From Pseudomonadota bacterium (GTDB lineage Bacteria; Pseudomonadota; Alphaproteobacteria; Rhodospirillales; Magnetospirillaceae): 27,353 bases of DNA. Location of the stretch: the NCBI GenBank assembly GCA_023458315.1, contig JAEXAH010000084.1:1-27353 (forward strand). The letters run 5' to 3'. Numbering within the stretch: the first letter of the stretch is position 1; every line of letters begins with the position of its first letter. Positions 19,964 to 27,353 of this stretch are shown one piece after another. A program made the translations under genes and the position numbers. Below the pieces are notes generated by a model, which was given only the letters and a program-made list of their open reading frames with translations, did no database searches and was not told where the DNA came from.

Positions 19964-20758
19964 TCAGCGGATGGGGATCAGCAGGTCCATCTTGACGTGC
20001 AGCGTGCCCTCGGGCATGGCCGAGCCGCCCTGGCGGATCACCGCCAGCGACCGGGGTTCGCCCGCTTCGCGCAGCTTGCGTTCGGCGGGCAGCATCTGGC
20101 TTTCGGGAATGTTCTTGGCCTGACCGCCCAAATCCAGCACCAGCGGCGGGTCGCCCGCGCCGCCATTGGGCACCAGGGTCGGATCGACGGTGGTCAGGGT
20201 GACGCGGTCGATGGTGACGTCGGTGCTGCCCTTGCCGCCGATGATGCTCAGGTTTTCCACATACATGACCGGCACGGTGTCGGCCTGCTCGGCCTGGGCC
20301 ACCACCTGATCCACCGGCGGGCGGATGCCGACGCTGTCGGCGGCCATGCGGGCGGCCAGCGCCTGGACCACGGCGGCGGTATCGACCTTGGGCGGGCTCA
20401 TGGTGTCCAGCAACCACGACAGGTCGCCCTTGGCGCGGCTCAGGCTGGTGCGCATCACCACCTGGGGGGCGGCCTGGGGCGCGGCGCTGTCGCCGCCGCT
20501 GGCCGCCACCGCGACCGGCGCCGGGTTGGACGCGGTCAGATCCGGCGGCTCGCTCAGTTGTTGCAGCCACGCCTCGGCGATGGTGGTGCGCTGGCTCAGT
20601 TGATTGACGATCTGAACCGCCTGCGACGACAGCGTCACGGCGTCGTTCAGGGCCTTCAGATAGATTTCCGCAGTGGTATGGCGCTGCGAAAGGTTGCGGT
20701 CCTGCTGGGACGCGCTTGCCGCTTGGACGCTGGTGCTCGACGCGATCTGGTCGACCAT
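19964..20758 (-). CDS. Unknown protein, Ala/Thr/Gln-rich, no recognised domain
   Basis: A 264-residue protein that I do not recognise. The first ~80 residues are helical and Ser/Gln/Thr-rich (QIASSTSVQAASASQQ, RTTIAEAWLQQLSE). There follow an Ala/Pro-rich linker (about 80-105), a segment RAKGDLSWLLDTMSPPKVD, and a likely beta-rich C-terminal half with alternating hydrophobics (VPVMYVENLSIIGG, VTIDRVTLTTVDP, LHVKMDLLIPIR). There is no signal peptide or membrane segment. Composition fits the local high GC, so it looks native. The ATG at 20758 has AAGAAGGG eight bases upstream; the ATG at 20779 is an alternative adding seven residues. Ends at the shared terminator. Confidence 0.75.
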   Translation of the reverse strand: MVDQIASSTSVQAASASQQDRNLSQRHTTAEIYLKALNDAVTLSSQAVQIVNQLSQRTTIAEAWLQQLSEPPDLTASNPAPVAVAASGGDSAAPQAAPQVVMRTSLSRAKGDLSWLLDTMSPPKVDTAAVVQALAARMAADSVGIRPPVDQVVAQAEQADTVPVMYVENLSIIGGKGSTDVTIDRVTLTTVDPTLVPNGGAGDPPLVLDLGGQAKNIPESQMLPAERKLREAGEPRSLAVIRQGGSAMPEGTLHVKMDLLIPIR

Positions 20759-20942
20759 GGCCGTGACCCTTCTTGTCATGATGCCCTGAGCCGCCGCGCC
20801 TTTCTGCGCGGTCCGCCATTTTCATACTTTTGGAAGGTGTTTTTCAAGTGAGACTTTGGTGTAAGTCGCGGAAAACCGCCATTTATCGTCCGTTCACGTT
20901 TGCCCGCGCCAAGGCCGTTGGTATGGGGTCGCGGCGGCCGCC

Positions 20943-20971
20943 TTGAACCGCGATCCCCGGCGCCCCTTATG
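20943..20971 (+). promoter_or_regulatory. Possible promoter of the CBS-domain gene
   Basis: TTGAAC (20943-20948) with a 17-bp spacer to CTTATG (20966-20971), 50 bp before the CBS ATG. The -35 is good and the -10 poor. The rest of the 262-bp divergent gap (20759-21020) holds an A/T-rich stretch around 20817-20860 that may promote the opposite gene; no ORF or repeat is seen. Confidence 0.3.
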
Positions 20972-21020
20972 TCCAAGGGTGAAAGTCGCCATCCTGGAAA
21001 TCGCGTGGAGGGTGAGGGTC

Positions 21021-21458
21021 ATGTTGGTCAAATCCATTCTCAAGGCCAAAAGCGGCGCCGTCCGCACCATTTCGCCGGGGGCCAAGATCGCCGAGGCGGC
21101 TCGGCTGCTGGCGGAATTGCGCATCGGCGCCCTGGTGGCGGTGGACGCCGACGGGGCGATCGCGGGCATCCTGTCGGAACGCGACATCGTGCGCGGCGTC
21201 GGCCAGCAGGGCGATGCCTGCCTGCAATCGCGGGTGGCCGACCTGATGACGGCGGCGGTGCAGACCTGTACCGAGGACGACAGCGTGGAAAGCCTGATGC
21301 AGACCATGACCTCGCGCCGCATCCGCCACCTGCCGGTGGTGGACGGCGACGGCCGCCTGTGCGGCATCGTCACCATCGGCGACGTGGTCAAAAGCCGCCT
21401 GGATGAAGCGGCCATGGAAGTGGACAATTTGCGCCATTACGTGGTCGCCGCCCGCTGA
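21021..21458 (+). CDS. Tandem CBS-domain protein
   Basis: A 145-residue stand-alone protein with two CBS domains forming one Bateman module: about 8-62 (IAGILSERDIVRGV) and about 76-132 (IRHLPVVDGDGRLCGIVTIGDVVKS). The motifs GILSERDIV and GIVTIGDV are typical of the soluble family that binds adenine nucleotides or NAD, and such proteins often modulate a partner enzyme or channel. The ligand and partner here are unknown. The ATG at 21021 is preceded by GGAGGGTGAGGG, a strong ribosome site; the frame is open further up but has no similarity. A terminator follows, so it is probably transcribed alone. Confidence 0.92.
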   Translation: MLVKSILKAKSGAVRTISPGAKIAEAARLLAELRIGALVAVDADGAIAGILSERDIVRGVGQQGDACLQSRVADLMTAAVQTCTEDDSVESLMQTMTSRRIRHLPVVDGDGRLCGIVTIGDVVKSRLDEAAMEVDNLRHYVVAAR

Positions 21459-21462
21459 ATTC

Positions 21463-21498
21463 CGGGGCGGCCCCAGGGTCGAAATCTGGGCCGCCCCG
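21463..21498 (+). terminator. Terminator-like hairpin after the CBS gene
   Basis: CGGGGCGGCCC(C)AG pairs with CTGGGCCGCCCCG: 13 bp with one bulged C and a nine-base loop, four bases after the stop codon. The tail is only weakly T-rich. Confidence 0.6.
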
Positions 21499-21596
21499 TG
21501 ATCGTTGCAAGAACCTGTCCGAAATCAAGCGGCAAGCAGTTGCGCGGCGCGCCGGACTCCGTCAAGATTTTCCCCGGCCGAATTCAGGGGTGATCG

Positions 21597-23609
21597 ATGA
21601 CGATCCGCCGTAAGTTCTTCATTGCCTTCGCGCTCATCCTCGTGACCAGCCTCGCCAGTCTGGCGGTGAACGGGCTGGTGGCGCTCAAGCAGTTCCGCCT
21701 GACCGGCGACATGGCCCACGTCTCGGAAGTGGTGGCCCAGGAACATTTGCCGCTGGTCGAGGTGATCAAAAATCTTCAGCTCGACATGTCGCGCATGCAG
21801 GCGATCATCGCCGACATCGCGGTTGTGCGTAACGCCGAGCGACTGGAAAGCGGGCTGAAAGAGGTGGAGGACGCGGCCGAAAGCTTCCGCCATCACCATT
21901 CCGCCGCCCATACCGCCGCCGAAAGCCTGGGGCTCGAGGATTCCATGCGGGCGCTGGACGGCATCAAGCTGGCGTTCGACACCTATTACGAGGCGGGCAT
22001 CCGCACCGCGCGGGCTTATGTGGAAGAGGGAGCGCAGGCCGGGCACGCCCAGCGCGCCGATTTCGAGGCCAGCGCCGCCGGGCTGCAATCCCTGACCGAA
22101 ACCCTGGTCGAAGCCGAACAGGTGGCGGTGGCGGAAACCGCCACCCAGTTGCTGGAAGCGCGCGAGGGGCTGGAAGCCTCGGTGCGGCAGCAGGCGCTGA
22201 TCCAGGGCGTGTCGGCGGTGGCGCTGCTGCTGCTGATGGTCGGCACCCTGCTGCTGATCGACCGTCAGATGGTCGAACCGCTGGTGCACATGACCGACGT
22301 CACCGCCCGCATGGCCGGCGGCGATCTGTCGGTGCAGGTGCCGGGCATCGGCCGCACCGACGAGATCGGCCGCATGGCCGACGCGGTCGAGGTGTTCCGC
22401 GAGACGGCGCAGAAGGTGCGCCAGGGCGCCGCCCAGCAAGAGGCCGAACACCGGCGCAACCGCCGCAAGCTGCAATCCGAGATCCTGGCCCTGACCAACG
22501 CCATCGACGAGGAAGTGTCGGGCGCCATCGGCGCGGTGATGGTTCAGGCCGACACCATGCTGGGTGCCGCCGGGGCCATGGAAAACGCCGTGGAGCATGT
22601 GCGCGAACGCAGCCAGGCCGCCGCCTCGGCCGCCGAATCGGCCAATGGCAGCGTGGATTCCGTGGCCGCCGCCGCCGAACAGATGGCGTCGAGCGTCGAG
22701 GCCATCAGCACCCAGGTGGCCGCCAGCACCCGCATCGCGGGCGAGGCCGAGAAAGAGGCCGAGAAGGTCAGCGACATCGTCCAGGGTCTGGCCAAGGCCG
22801 CCGAAAGCGTGGGCGAGGTGGTCAGCCTGATCAACAACATCGCGGGCCAGACCAATCTGCTGGCGCTGAACGCCACCATCGAGGCGGCGCGGGCGGGCGA
22901 GGCCGGAAAGGGCTTCGCCGTCGTCGCCAACGAGGTCAAGGGACTGGCCAACCAGACCGCCAAGGCCACCGAACAGATCGGCGGCCAGATCGCCTCGATC
23001 CAGGCGGCCACCCACGACGCCGTCACCGCCATTCGCGGCATCGTCGGCACCATCGAACAGATCGCCACCATTTCCGACGACATCAAGGCGTCGGTGGACC
23101 AGCAGAATTCCGCCACCCAGGAAATCGCCCGCGCCGCCCAGACGGCGGCGGGCGGCACCCAGCAGGCGGCGGCGGAAATCGCCGAGGTGTCGCGTTCCAC
23201 CGACGAAACCGGCGAAAAGGCGCACGAGGTGCGCGGCGCCGCCACCAGCGTGCGCGACCGCCTGGGCACCATGAAGGCGGCCATCGACCACATCGTGCGC
23301 GCCAGTTCCGACGAAAACCGCCACAACAACCACCGTCACACCGTCAACATCGCCACCACCGTGCATGTGGGCGGCGAGAAACGGCCCTGTCTGTTGCAGG
23401 AAATCGCCCTGATCGGCACCGGCGTGCTGGACCGCCCGCTCGAGGCGGCGCGGGGCCTTGAATTCGACGCCGATCTGCCGACCTTGGGCACATGGCGCGG
23501 TTCGGTGGTGGCCGTGACCGACCAGAACACCCATGTGCGGTTCGACCTGGACGAAACCCAGGCCGCCCGGCTGGAGGAATTCCTGGCGGCACGCGCCGCG
23601 AAAAGCTGA
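21597..23609 (+). CDS. Methyl-accepting chemotaxis protein with C-terminal PilZ-like domain
   Basis: A 670-residue receptor. TM1 is at about 6-29, a helical sensor at 30-200, TM2 at about 201-222, HAMP at about 223-275, and the cytoplasmic coiled coil at about 290-565 with its tip at 406-447 (NLLALNATIEAARAGEAGKG). After a polar His/Asn-rich linker (573-582), residues about 583-668 resemble a PilZ beta-barrel (RPCLLQEIALIGTGV, GLEFDADLP, GSVVAVTDQNTHVRFDL). PilZ domains bind c-di-GMP through RxxxR and (D/N)xSxxG. Here the second motif reads EIALIG, lacking the Asp/Asn and Ser, and the Arg pair (575, 580) has one residue too many between. Binding is therefore doubtful. AGGGG precedes the ATG by eight bases. 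The STAS gene starts 15 bases after its stop. Confidence 0.92.
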   Translation: MTIRRKFFIAFALILVTSLASLAVNGLVALKQFRLTGDMAHVSEVVAQEHLPLVEVIKNLQLDMSRMQAIIADIAVVRNAERLESGLKEVEDAAESFRHHHSAAHTAAESLGLEDSMRALDGIKLAFDTYYEAGIRTARAYVEEGAQAGHAQRADFEASAAGLQSLTETLVEAEQVAVAETATQLLEAREGLEASVRQQALIQGVSAVALLLLMVGTLLLIDRQMVEPLVHMTDVTARMAGGDLSVQVPGIGRTDEIGRMADAVEVFRETAQKVRQGAAQQEAEHRRNRRKLQSEILALTNAIDEEVSGAIGAVMVQADTMLGAAGAMENAVEHVRERSQAAASAAESANGSVDSVAAAAEQMASSVEAISTQVAASTRIAGEAEKEAEKVSDIVQGLAKAAESVGEVVSLINNIAGQTNLLALNATIEAARAGEAGKGFAVVANEVKGLANQTAKATEQIGGQIASIQAATHDAVTAIRGIVGTIEQIATISDDIKASVDQQNSATQEIARAAQTAAGGTQQAAAEIAEVSRSTDETGEKAHEVRGAATSVRDRLGTMKAAIDHIVRASSDENRHNNHRHTVNIATTVHVGGEKRPCLLQEIALIGTGVLDRPLEAARGLEFDADLPTLGTWRGSVVAVTDQNTHVRFDLDETQAARLEEFLAARAAKS

Positions 23610-23624
23610 TTTGGGGGGCAGGAC

Positions 23625-23933
23625 GTGAAGTACGAGATCACCGACGATTCCGACGGTCCGACATTATTGCTGCGCGACCAGTTGACCTTCGACGACCGCG
23701 AGGTGTTCGAGACGGTCATCGACAAGCTGCTGGCGCGCAAGCGGCGGCAGGTGGCGGTCGATCTGTCGGCGCTGGACTACATGGATTCCGCCGGTTTGGG
23801 CATGCTGCTGACCCTGCGTGACCGCGCCGAACGGGCGGGCGCCGACGTGGTGCTGCGCCGTCCGCGCTCGGAAGTGCGCGAATTGCTGGAGTTGGCCTGC
23901 TTCGGCACCCTGTTCCGCATCGAGCATGGCTGA
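23625..23933 (+). CDS. STAS-domain anti-sigma factor antagonist
   Basis: A 102-residue SpoIIAA/RsbV-like protein made of one STAS domain. The phosphoacceptor is very likely Ser55 in DYMDSAGLGMLL; DLSALDYMDS is the classic surrounding sequence. The start is GTG at 23625, with a strong GGGGGGCAGGA ribosome site. The gene overlaps the downstream kinase/phosphatase gene by eight bases (ATGGCTGA), which implies coupled translation at similar levels. In partner switching, unphosphorylated STAS protein titrates an anti-sigma kinase. Here the kinase and the opposing phosphatase both appear to lie in the next polypeptide. The output target is unknown. Confidence 0.93.
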   Translation: MKYEITDDSDGPTLLLRDQLTFDDREVFETVIDKLLARKRRQVAVDLSALDYMDSAGLGMLLTLRDRAERAGADVVLRRPRSEVRELLELACFGTLFRIEHG

Positions 23934-25674
23934 AGCCGGTCTGACCAAGTCGCGGCCCACCCGCTGTCTGGTGGTCGACGACGAGCGCATGAACCGCGAG
24001 GTGGTGATCGCCAATCTGCGCGCCTCGGGCTATGAAACCGTCGCCGCCGAGGACGGGCAGCAGGCGTGGCTGACCCTGAACGCCGCCCCCGACGATTTCG
24101 ACGTCATCCTGCTGGACCGCCGCATGCCGCGTATGGACGGCATGGAATTGCTGGGCAAGGTCAAGGCCGACACTCGGCTCAGCCATATCCCGGTGATCAT
24201 GCAGACCGCCCAGGCGTCGTCCGAGGACGTGGTCGAGGGCATCAAGGCCGGGGTCTATTACTATCTGGCCAAGCCGCTGGACCGGCAATTGCTGCTGTCG
24301 GTGACGGCCTCGGCCATCGAGGAACACCAGCGTTACCTGCGCCTGCGCGACGACGTCGCCAAGCGCACCACCGCCATGATCCTGATGGACAAGGGGGTGT
24401 TCCACTTCCGGACGCTGGACGAAGCCAACAATCTGGCGGTGTCGCTGGCCCGCGCCTGCCCGCGTTCGGCCCATCTGGTGGTCGGCCTGTCGGAAATCTT
24501 CACCAATGCCATCGAACACGGCAATCTGGGCATCACCTTCGAGGAAAAGGCCCGGCTGCTGGCGGAAAAACGCTGGCGCAAGCAGGTGGACGCCCTGCTG
24601 GACGCGCCGCAGCACCGCGACAAGCGCGTCACCGTCACGTTCCGCCGCCAGCCCGGCGAGGTGCGCATCACCGTGCATGACGAAGGGGCGGGCTTCGACT
24701 GGCGCCGCTACATGGAACTGGACCCCAGCCGCGCCTTTGCCGCCCATGGCCGCGGCATCGCCATGGCCCGGCAATTGTCGTTCGACACCCTGGAATACCG
24801 CGACCCCGGCAACGAAGTCACCTGCATCATCCGCGCCCGCGAAGGCGACGAACCGCTGAGCGCGGTCCCGCCGCCGCCGGTGCAGACGGTGGTCGCGGCG
24901 GCCCCCGCCCCGGCGGCGCCGCGCCCCGTGGCCACCGGCACCGACGACATGGCGGTCGCCCGGTCCATGCAAAGCGAATTGCTGCCGCCCAAGGCCGAAC
25001 TGGATTGGCTGGCGCAACGCTATGGCGTGCGGGTCAGCGGGTTCTTCGAGACGTCGTGCACCCTGGGTGGCGACATCTGGGGCCTGGACCCGCTGGACGA
25101 TCACCGTTTCATCCTGTGGCTGGCCGATTTCTCGGGCCACGGCATCACGGCGGCGCTGAACACCTTTCGCCTGCACACCCTGCTGGAACACACCATCCCC
25201 GACCGCGACCGTCCGGCGGCGTTCCTGTGTGAACTGAACCAGCGGCTGATCGGTCTGCTGCCCAAGGGGCAATACGCCACCATGCTGTATGGCGTGGTGG
25301 ACGTGCGCAACCGCACCTACACCTATGCCGCCGCCGCCGCGCCCCGCCCGGTGGTGGCCTGCCCCGGCCAGCCGCCGGTGCCCGGCGACGGTTCCGGCCT
25401 GCCGCTGGGGGTGTCGCGCTCGGCGGTCTATGCCGAGCGGGTGCTGGACCTGCCGCCCGGCGCCGTGCTGTTCCTGGCCTCGGACGCGCTTCAGGAATCG
25501 CCATCGGAAGCCGGGGCCAAGCTGGGCCAGGGCGGCGTCGCCCAACTGGTCGGGGAAGTGGTTGCGGCACGCAGCGGCAAGGTGGACGTGGACGCCATCC
25601 TGGCGCCCTTCCTGGCCAGCGTCCGCCGCCCGCTGCGCGACGACCTGACGGCGGTGTGCTGCGTTTTGCCTTAG
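23926..25674 (+). CDS. Receiver / RsbW-like HATPase / SpoIIE-type PP2C phosphatase fusion
   Basis: A 582-residue cytoplasmic protein with three catalytic or regulatory modules. The receiver (about 12-130) has Asp18/Asp19, phospho-acceptor Asp64 (ILLDRRMPRMDG), Thr94 and Lys116, all intact. The anti-sigma-type HATPase (about 155-303) has an N-box with Glu190, Asn194 and His198 (SEIFTNAIEHGN), a G1-like HDEGAGF (251-257) and HGRGI (274-278). A Pro/Ala-rich linker (about 310-336) leads to the PP2C/SpoIIE domain (about 340-582), whose metal-binding Asp residues appear at 383 (GGDIWG), 401 (ADFSGHG), 520 (ASDAL) and 572/573 (RDDLTAV). It probably phosphorylates and dephosphorylates the STAS protein under receiver control; this is inferred from the domains and the overlapping genes. 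Confidence 0.93.
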   Translation: MAEAGLTKSRPTRCLVVDDERMNREVVIANLRASGYETVAAEDGQQAWLTLNAAPDDFDVILLDRRMPRMDGMELLGKVKADTRLSHIPVIMQTAQASSEDVVEGIKAGVYYYLAKPLDRQLLLSVTASAIEEHQRYLRLRDDVAKRTTAMILMDKGVFHFRTLDEANNLAVSLARACPRSAHLVVGLSEIFTNAIEHGNLGITFEEKARLLAEKRWRKQVDALLDAPQHRDKRVTVTFRRQPGEVRITVHDEGAGFDWRRYMELDPSRAFAAHGRGIAMARQLSFDTLEYRDPGNEVTCIIRAREGDEPLSAVPPPPVQTVVAAAPAPAAPRPVATGTDDMAVARSMQSELLPPKAELDWLAQRYGVRVSGFFETSCTLGGDIWGLDPLDDHRFILWLADFSGHGITAALNTFRLHTLLEHTIPDRDRPAAFLCELNQRLIGLLPKGQYATMLYGVVDVRNRTYTYAAAAAPRPVVACPGQPPVPGDGSGLPLGVSRSAVYAERVLDLPPGAVLFLASDALQESPSEAGAKLGQGGVAQLVGEVVAARSGKVDVDAILAPFLASVRRPLRDDLTAVCCVLP

Positions 25675-25675
25675 A

Positions 25676-25705
25676 GCAGCGCGCCTTTAATCTGAGGCGC
25701 GCTGC
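25676..25705 (+). terminator. Hairpin after the partner-switch operon
   Basis: GCAGCGCGCCT (25676-25686) and AGGCGCGCTGC (25695-25705) form a perfect 11-bp stem with an eight-base loop, one base after the TAG stop. No clear U-tract follows. It is the probable transcript end of the 21597-25674 operon. Confidence 0.6.
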
Positions 25706-25713
25706 GCTATCTC

Positions 25714-25757
25714 ATTGAAATCAAAGAAAACTGGTGGTCCGGAGGCTGCGCCTCCGG
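25714..25757 (+). repeat. 41-bp dispersed repeat, copy B, with overlapping hairpin
   Basis: Positions 25714-25754 match the reverse complement of 123-163 at about 39 of 41 bases by eye. Its right part folds as CCGGAGGC-TGC-GCCTCCGG (25739-25757). Further short GC palindromes follow up to about 25785. The stretch 25706-25807 has no gene. Its position, just after an operon's terminal hairpin, parallels copy A. Confidence 0.8.
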
Positions 25758-25807
25758 GCGGGTTCGGGCTGCGGCCCGACCGCCAAGCGGAGTTTTCCCG
25801 CAGCCGG

Positions 25808-26404
25808 TCAGACCAGGATGTCCACCAGCTTGGTCGGGTCGGCGCGGAAGGTCGAGCCGGTGCGGCGCCAGGTGCTGCCGGAGGCGGTGGCAAGGGTGCT
25901 GGCCTGGTCGTCCATGGCGCCCAATTCGCTGGCGACCTGGCTGGCGGTGTCGCTGTCGGTGCGGCTGGTCAGCACGCCGATCTTGTCCATGGCGTTGCGC
26001 AGACTGGTCAGCGCGCCCGAGATGGCGCTTTTGTAATCCTTCAGCGCCGGATCGGCCTTGCCCTCGGCGACGGTGCCGTCCTTGCTTTTCAGGCCGTCCA
26101 CCACCTTTTTCAGCGAGGCCAGCATGTCCTTGGCCGATTGGGTCATTTCGGCCACGGCATTGGCGCGGCCGGTGGCCATGCCCGCGTCGGCCTGGACGTT
26201 GATCACGTCGGCCATCTGCTGCAACAGCTTCAGCTTGTCCGCCGGTTTCTCGGCGGCGTCCACGTCGCTTTGGGTCGGCAGGCGGAACTTGCCGCTGCTG
26301 TCGGTGGTCAGGGAATAGGAACTGACCGACGACTGACCGTAAAAGCCGGTGAAGTCGTTACTGTTGTTCTTGCCCAGATAATCCAGCAGCGACATGCCGA
26401 TCAT
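25808..26404 (-). CDS. Unknown small helical protein, Ser/Ala/Asp-rich
   Basis: A 198-residue protein that I do not recognise. The N-terminal ~45 residues are Ser/Asn/Tyr-rich and may be disordered (KNNSNDFTGFYGQSSVSS). The rest is mostly amphipathic helix (ADKLKLLQQMADVINVQADAG, DYKSAISGALTSLRNAMDKIG), ending in a short polar tail (FRADPTKLVDILV). There is no Cys and no signal peptide or membrane segment. Of the in-frame ATGs at 26410, 26404 and 26395, the one at 26404 sits eight bases after GAGGGG and is preferred. The helical, Cys-free composition recalls exported or filament-associated proteins, but nothing here proves that. It lies 57 bp downstream of the ankyrin gene on the same strand. 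Confidence 0.7.
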   Translation of the reverse strand: MIGMSLLDYLGKNNSNDFTGFYGQSSVSSYSLTTDSSGKFRLPTQSDVDAAEKPADKLKLLQQMADVINVQADAGMATGRANAVAEMTQSAKDMLASLKKVVDGLKSKDGTVAEGKADPALKDYKSAISGALTSLRNAMDKIGVLTSRTDSDTASQVASELGAMDDQASTLATASGSTWRRTGSTFRADPTKLVDILV

Positions 26405-26461
26405 GATCATTGCCCCTCAACCAATGGACGTCATCATGCCCCGATTTTGGTTAAGGAATGA

Positions 26462-27353
26462 TCAAAACAGCAGCCGCGCCGCCTCGGCCCGTTCCTCGGC
26501 GGTCATGACGGCGTTGGCGGGCACCGGTCCCAGACCCAGCAGATAATCCACCGCCCGTCGTCCGCGGGTGTCGGTCAGATGGGGATCGGCGCCGTGTTCC
26601 AGCAGCAGCCGGACCAGCGGCAGCGACCCCGAGGCGGCGGCGTACATCAACGCCGTGCGGCCGTCATGGCCCAGTCCGGCACCGTCCTGCGCCCAGGTGG
26701 TGGCGTTGACCGCCGCGCCGCGCTCCAGCAGCAGGCGGGCGCTGTCCATCAGGTTGTGCTGGGCGGCGGTCATCAGCGCGGTCTTGCCCAGGCGGCTGCG
26801 TTCGTCCACGTCGCGGCCGCGTTCCAGCAGCAGCGGCAGCGCCTTGGGGTGGCCGACCGCCACCAGCAGCAGCGGGTCCATGCCCGCATGGACGGCGCAG
26901 CGCACCATCTCGGGCGCTTCCTTGGCCACCAGGACGGCGCGGATGTCGTCCAGCGCCGCCCCGTCCAGCAGCAGGGCGCGCAGGGTCGGCATGGGTTGGC
27001 CGTCGCCGCAGGCGGCGCCCCACACCACGCGGAACAGCCCGGTCCGGGCGGCGCGGGCGGCGGAATCGGCCGTCAGTCCCTGGCGCTGATACCACGCCGT
27101 CAGCCGTTCGGCGGCGTCGCGGTACAGCGGCAGGATGCGGTTCTCGGTCGCGCGGTTGGCCAGCGAGGCCATGCCCCAGACCTGATAGGGATGATCCAAC
27201 GGCGGCGGGTCGGCGGCGGCCAGCGTCTCGGGGTCCAGCTTCAGCGCCTCCAGCGCCGCCTTCTGGCTGGCGGCCAGGGCGGCGGGGGCGCGGTGGCGGG
27301 CCAGGAAGCGGCCGTCGGCCTCTTCGGCGGCGGCCATGTAGGCGGTGATGGCC
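26462..27353 (-). CDS. Ankyrin-repeat protein (5' end beyond the window)
   Basis: At least 297 residues. The frame stays open to the window edge past the first visible ATG at 27337, so the true start is probably outside. The C-terminal half holds ankyrin repeats: LGKTALMTAAQHNLMDSARLL, then DGRTALMYAAASGSLPLVRLL with the end EHGADPHL, and a last partial repeat TRGRRAVDYLLGLG. Two weaker repeats precede them (RALLLDGAALDDIRAVLVAK, and HPKALPLLLERGRDVDE). The N-terminal part is Ala-rich and helical, with no recognised domain in the visible portion. Ankyrin repeats mediate protein binding; the partner is unknown. Confidence 0.85.
   Translation of the reverse strand, partial: AITAYMAAAEEADGRFLARHRAPAALAASQKAALEALKLDPETLAAADPPPLDHPYQVWGMASLANRATENRILPLYRDAAERLTAWYQRQGLTADSAARAARTGLFRVVWGAACGDGQPMPTLRALLLDGAALDDIRAVLVAKEAPEMVRCAVHAGMDPLLLVAVGHPKALPLLLERGRDVDERSRLGKTALMTAAQHNLMDSARLLLERGAAVNATTWAQDGAGLGHDGRTALMYAAASGSLPLVRLLLEHGADPHLTDTRGRRAVDYLLGLGPVPANAVMTAEERAEAARLLF

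Noticed and set aside
21560..21590. Possible flagellar sigma-28 promoter before the PilZ-tailed receptor (TCAAGATT ... GCCGAATT)
   Set aside because: The two boxes resemble the consensus, but the spacing is about seven bases and not the usual eleven.
21525..23534. Long minus-strand frame opposite the PilZ-tailed chemoreceptor
   Set aside because: Same shadow effect; the opposite strand carries clear TM, HAMP and signalling motifs.

Overview
The window looks like a chromosomal piece from an alphaproteobacterium of the Rhodospirillaceae, most likely Magnetospirillum or a close relative. The reasons are high GC, alphaproteobacterial-style RpoD, DnaG and CarAB, abundant chemoreceptor and two-component genes, a stand-alone hemerythrin, and palindromic intergenic repeats. 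The genus is inferred from general resemblance; no 16S rRNA or magnetosome gene is present.

Layout. 1-251: two kinds of intergenic repeat. 252-3288 (minus): an HD-domain phosphohydrolase, ilvA and a MYG1-family gene, closely packed. 3401-5812 (plus): rplY-pth-ychF, a compact translation operon. 5885-6322: bacteriohemerythrin. 6452-6527 (minus): a tRNA with anticodon CAU that reads best as lysidine-type tRNA-Ile2. 6609-8315 (minus): a chemoreceptor. 8523-13045 (minus): GatB/YqeY-like gene, dnaG and rpoD, a variant of the macromolecular synthesis operon, closed by a strong intrinsic terminator. 13348-19350 (plus): carA and carB, separated by about 1.56 kb that holds a lower-GC unknown gene, three copies of an inverted-repeat element and a GxxExxY gene. 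19417-19890: greA, ending at a terminator shared with a convergent unknown gene (19964-20758). 21021-21458: a two-CBS-domain protein. 21597-25674 (plus): a signalling operon of chemoreceptor with C-terminal PilZ-like domain, STAS protein, and a fused receiver / RsbW-like kinase / PP2C phosphatase. 25808-27353 (minus): an unknown helical protein and an ankyrin-repeat protein cut by the window end.

How it works together. Most of the window is housekeeping: isoleucine synthesis, ribosome function and peptidyl-tRNA recycling, replication priming, the primary sigma factor, carbamoyl phosphate synthesis and transcript cleavage. Two parts stand out. One is the accessory insertion that splits carA from carB and is bounded by elements whose arms are runs of the 8-mer CACAGAGR. 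The other is the operon at 21597-25674, which appears to encode a complete partner-switching circuit: an antagonist, plus its kinase and phosphatase fused behind one receiver domain. It is linked to a chemoreceptor with a degenerate PilZ tail. A 41-bp repeat present in opposite orientations near both ends of the window, each time just downstream of a gene, is a third point of interest.
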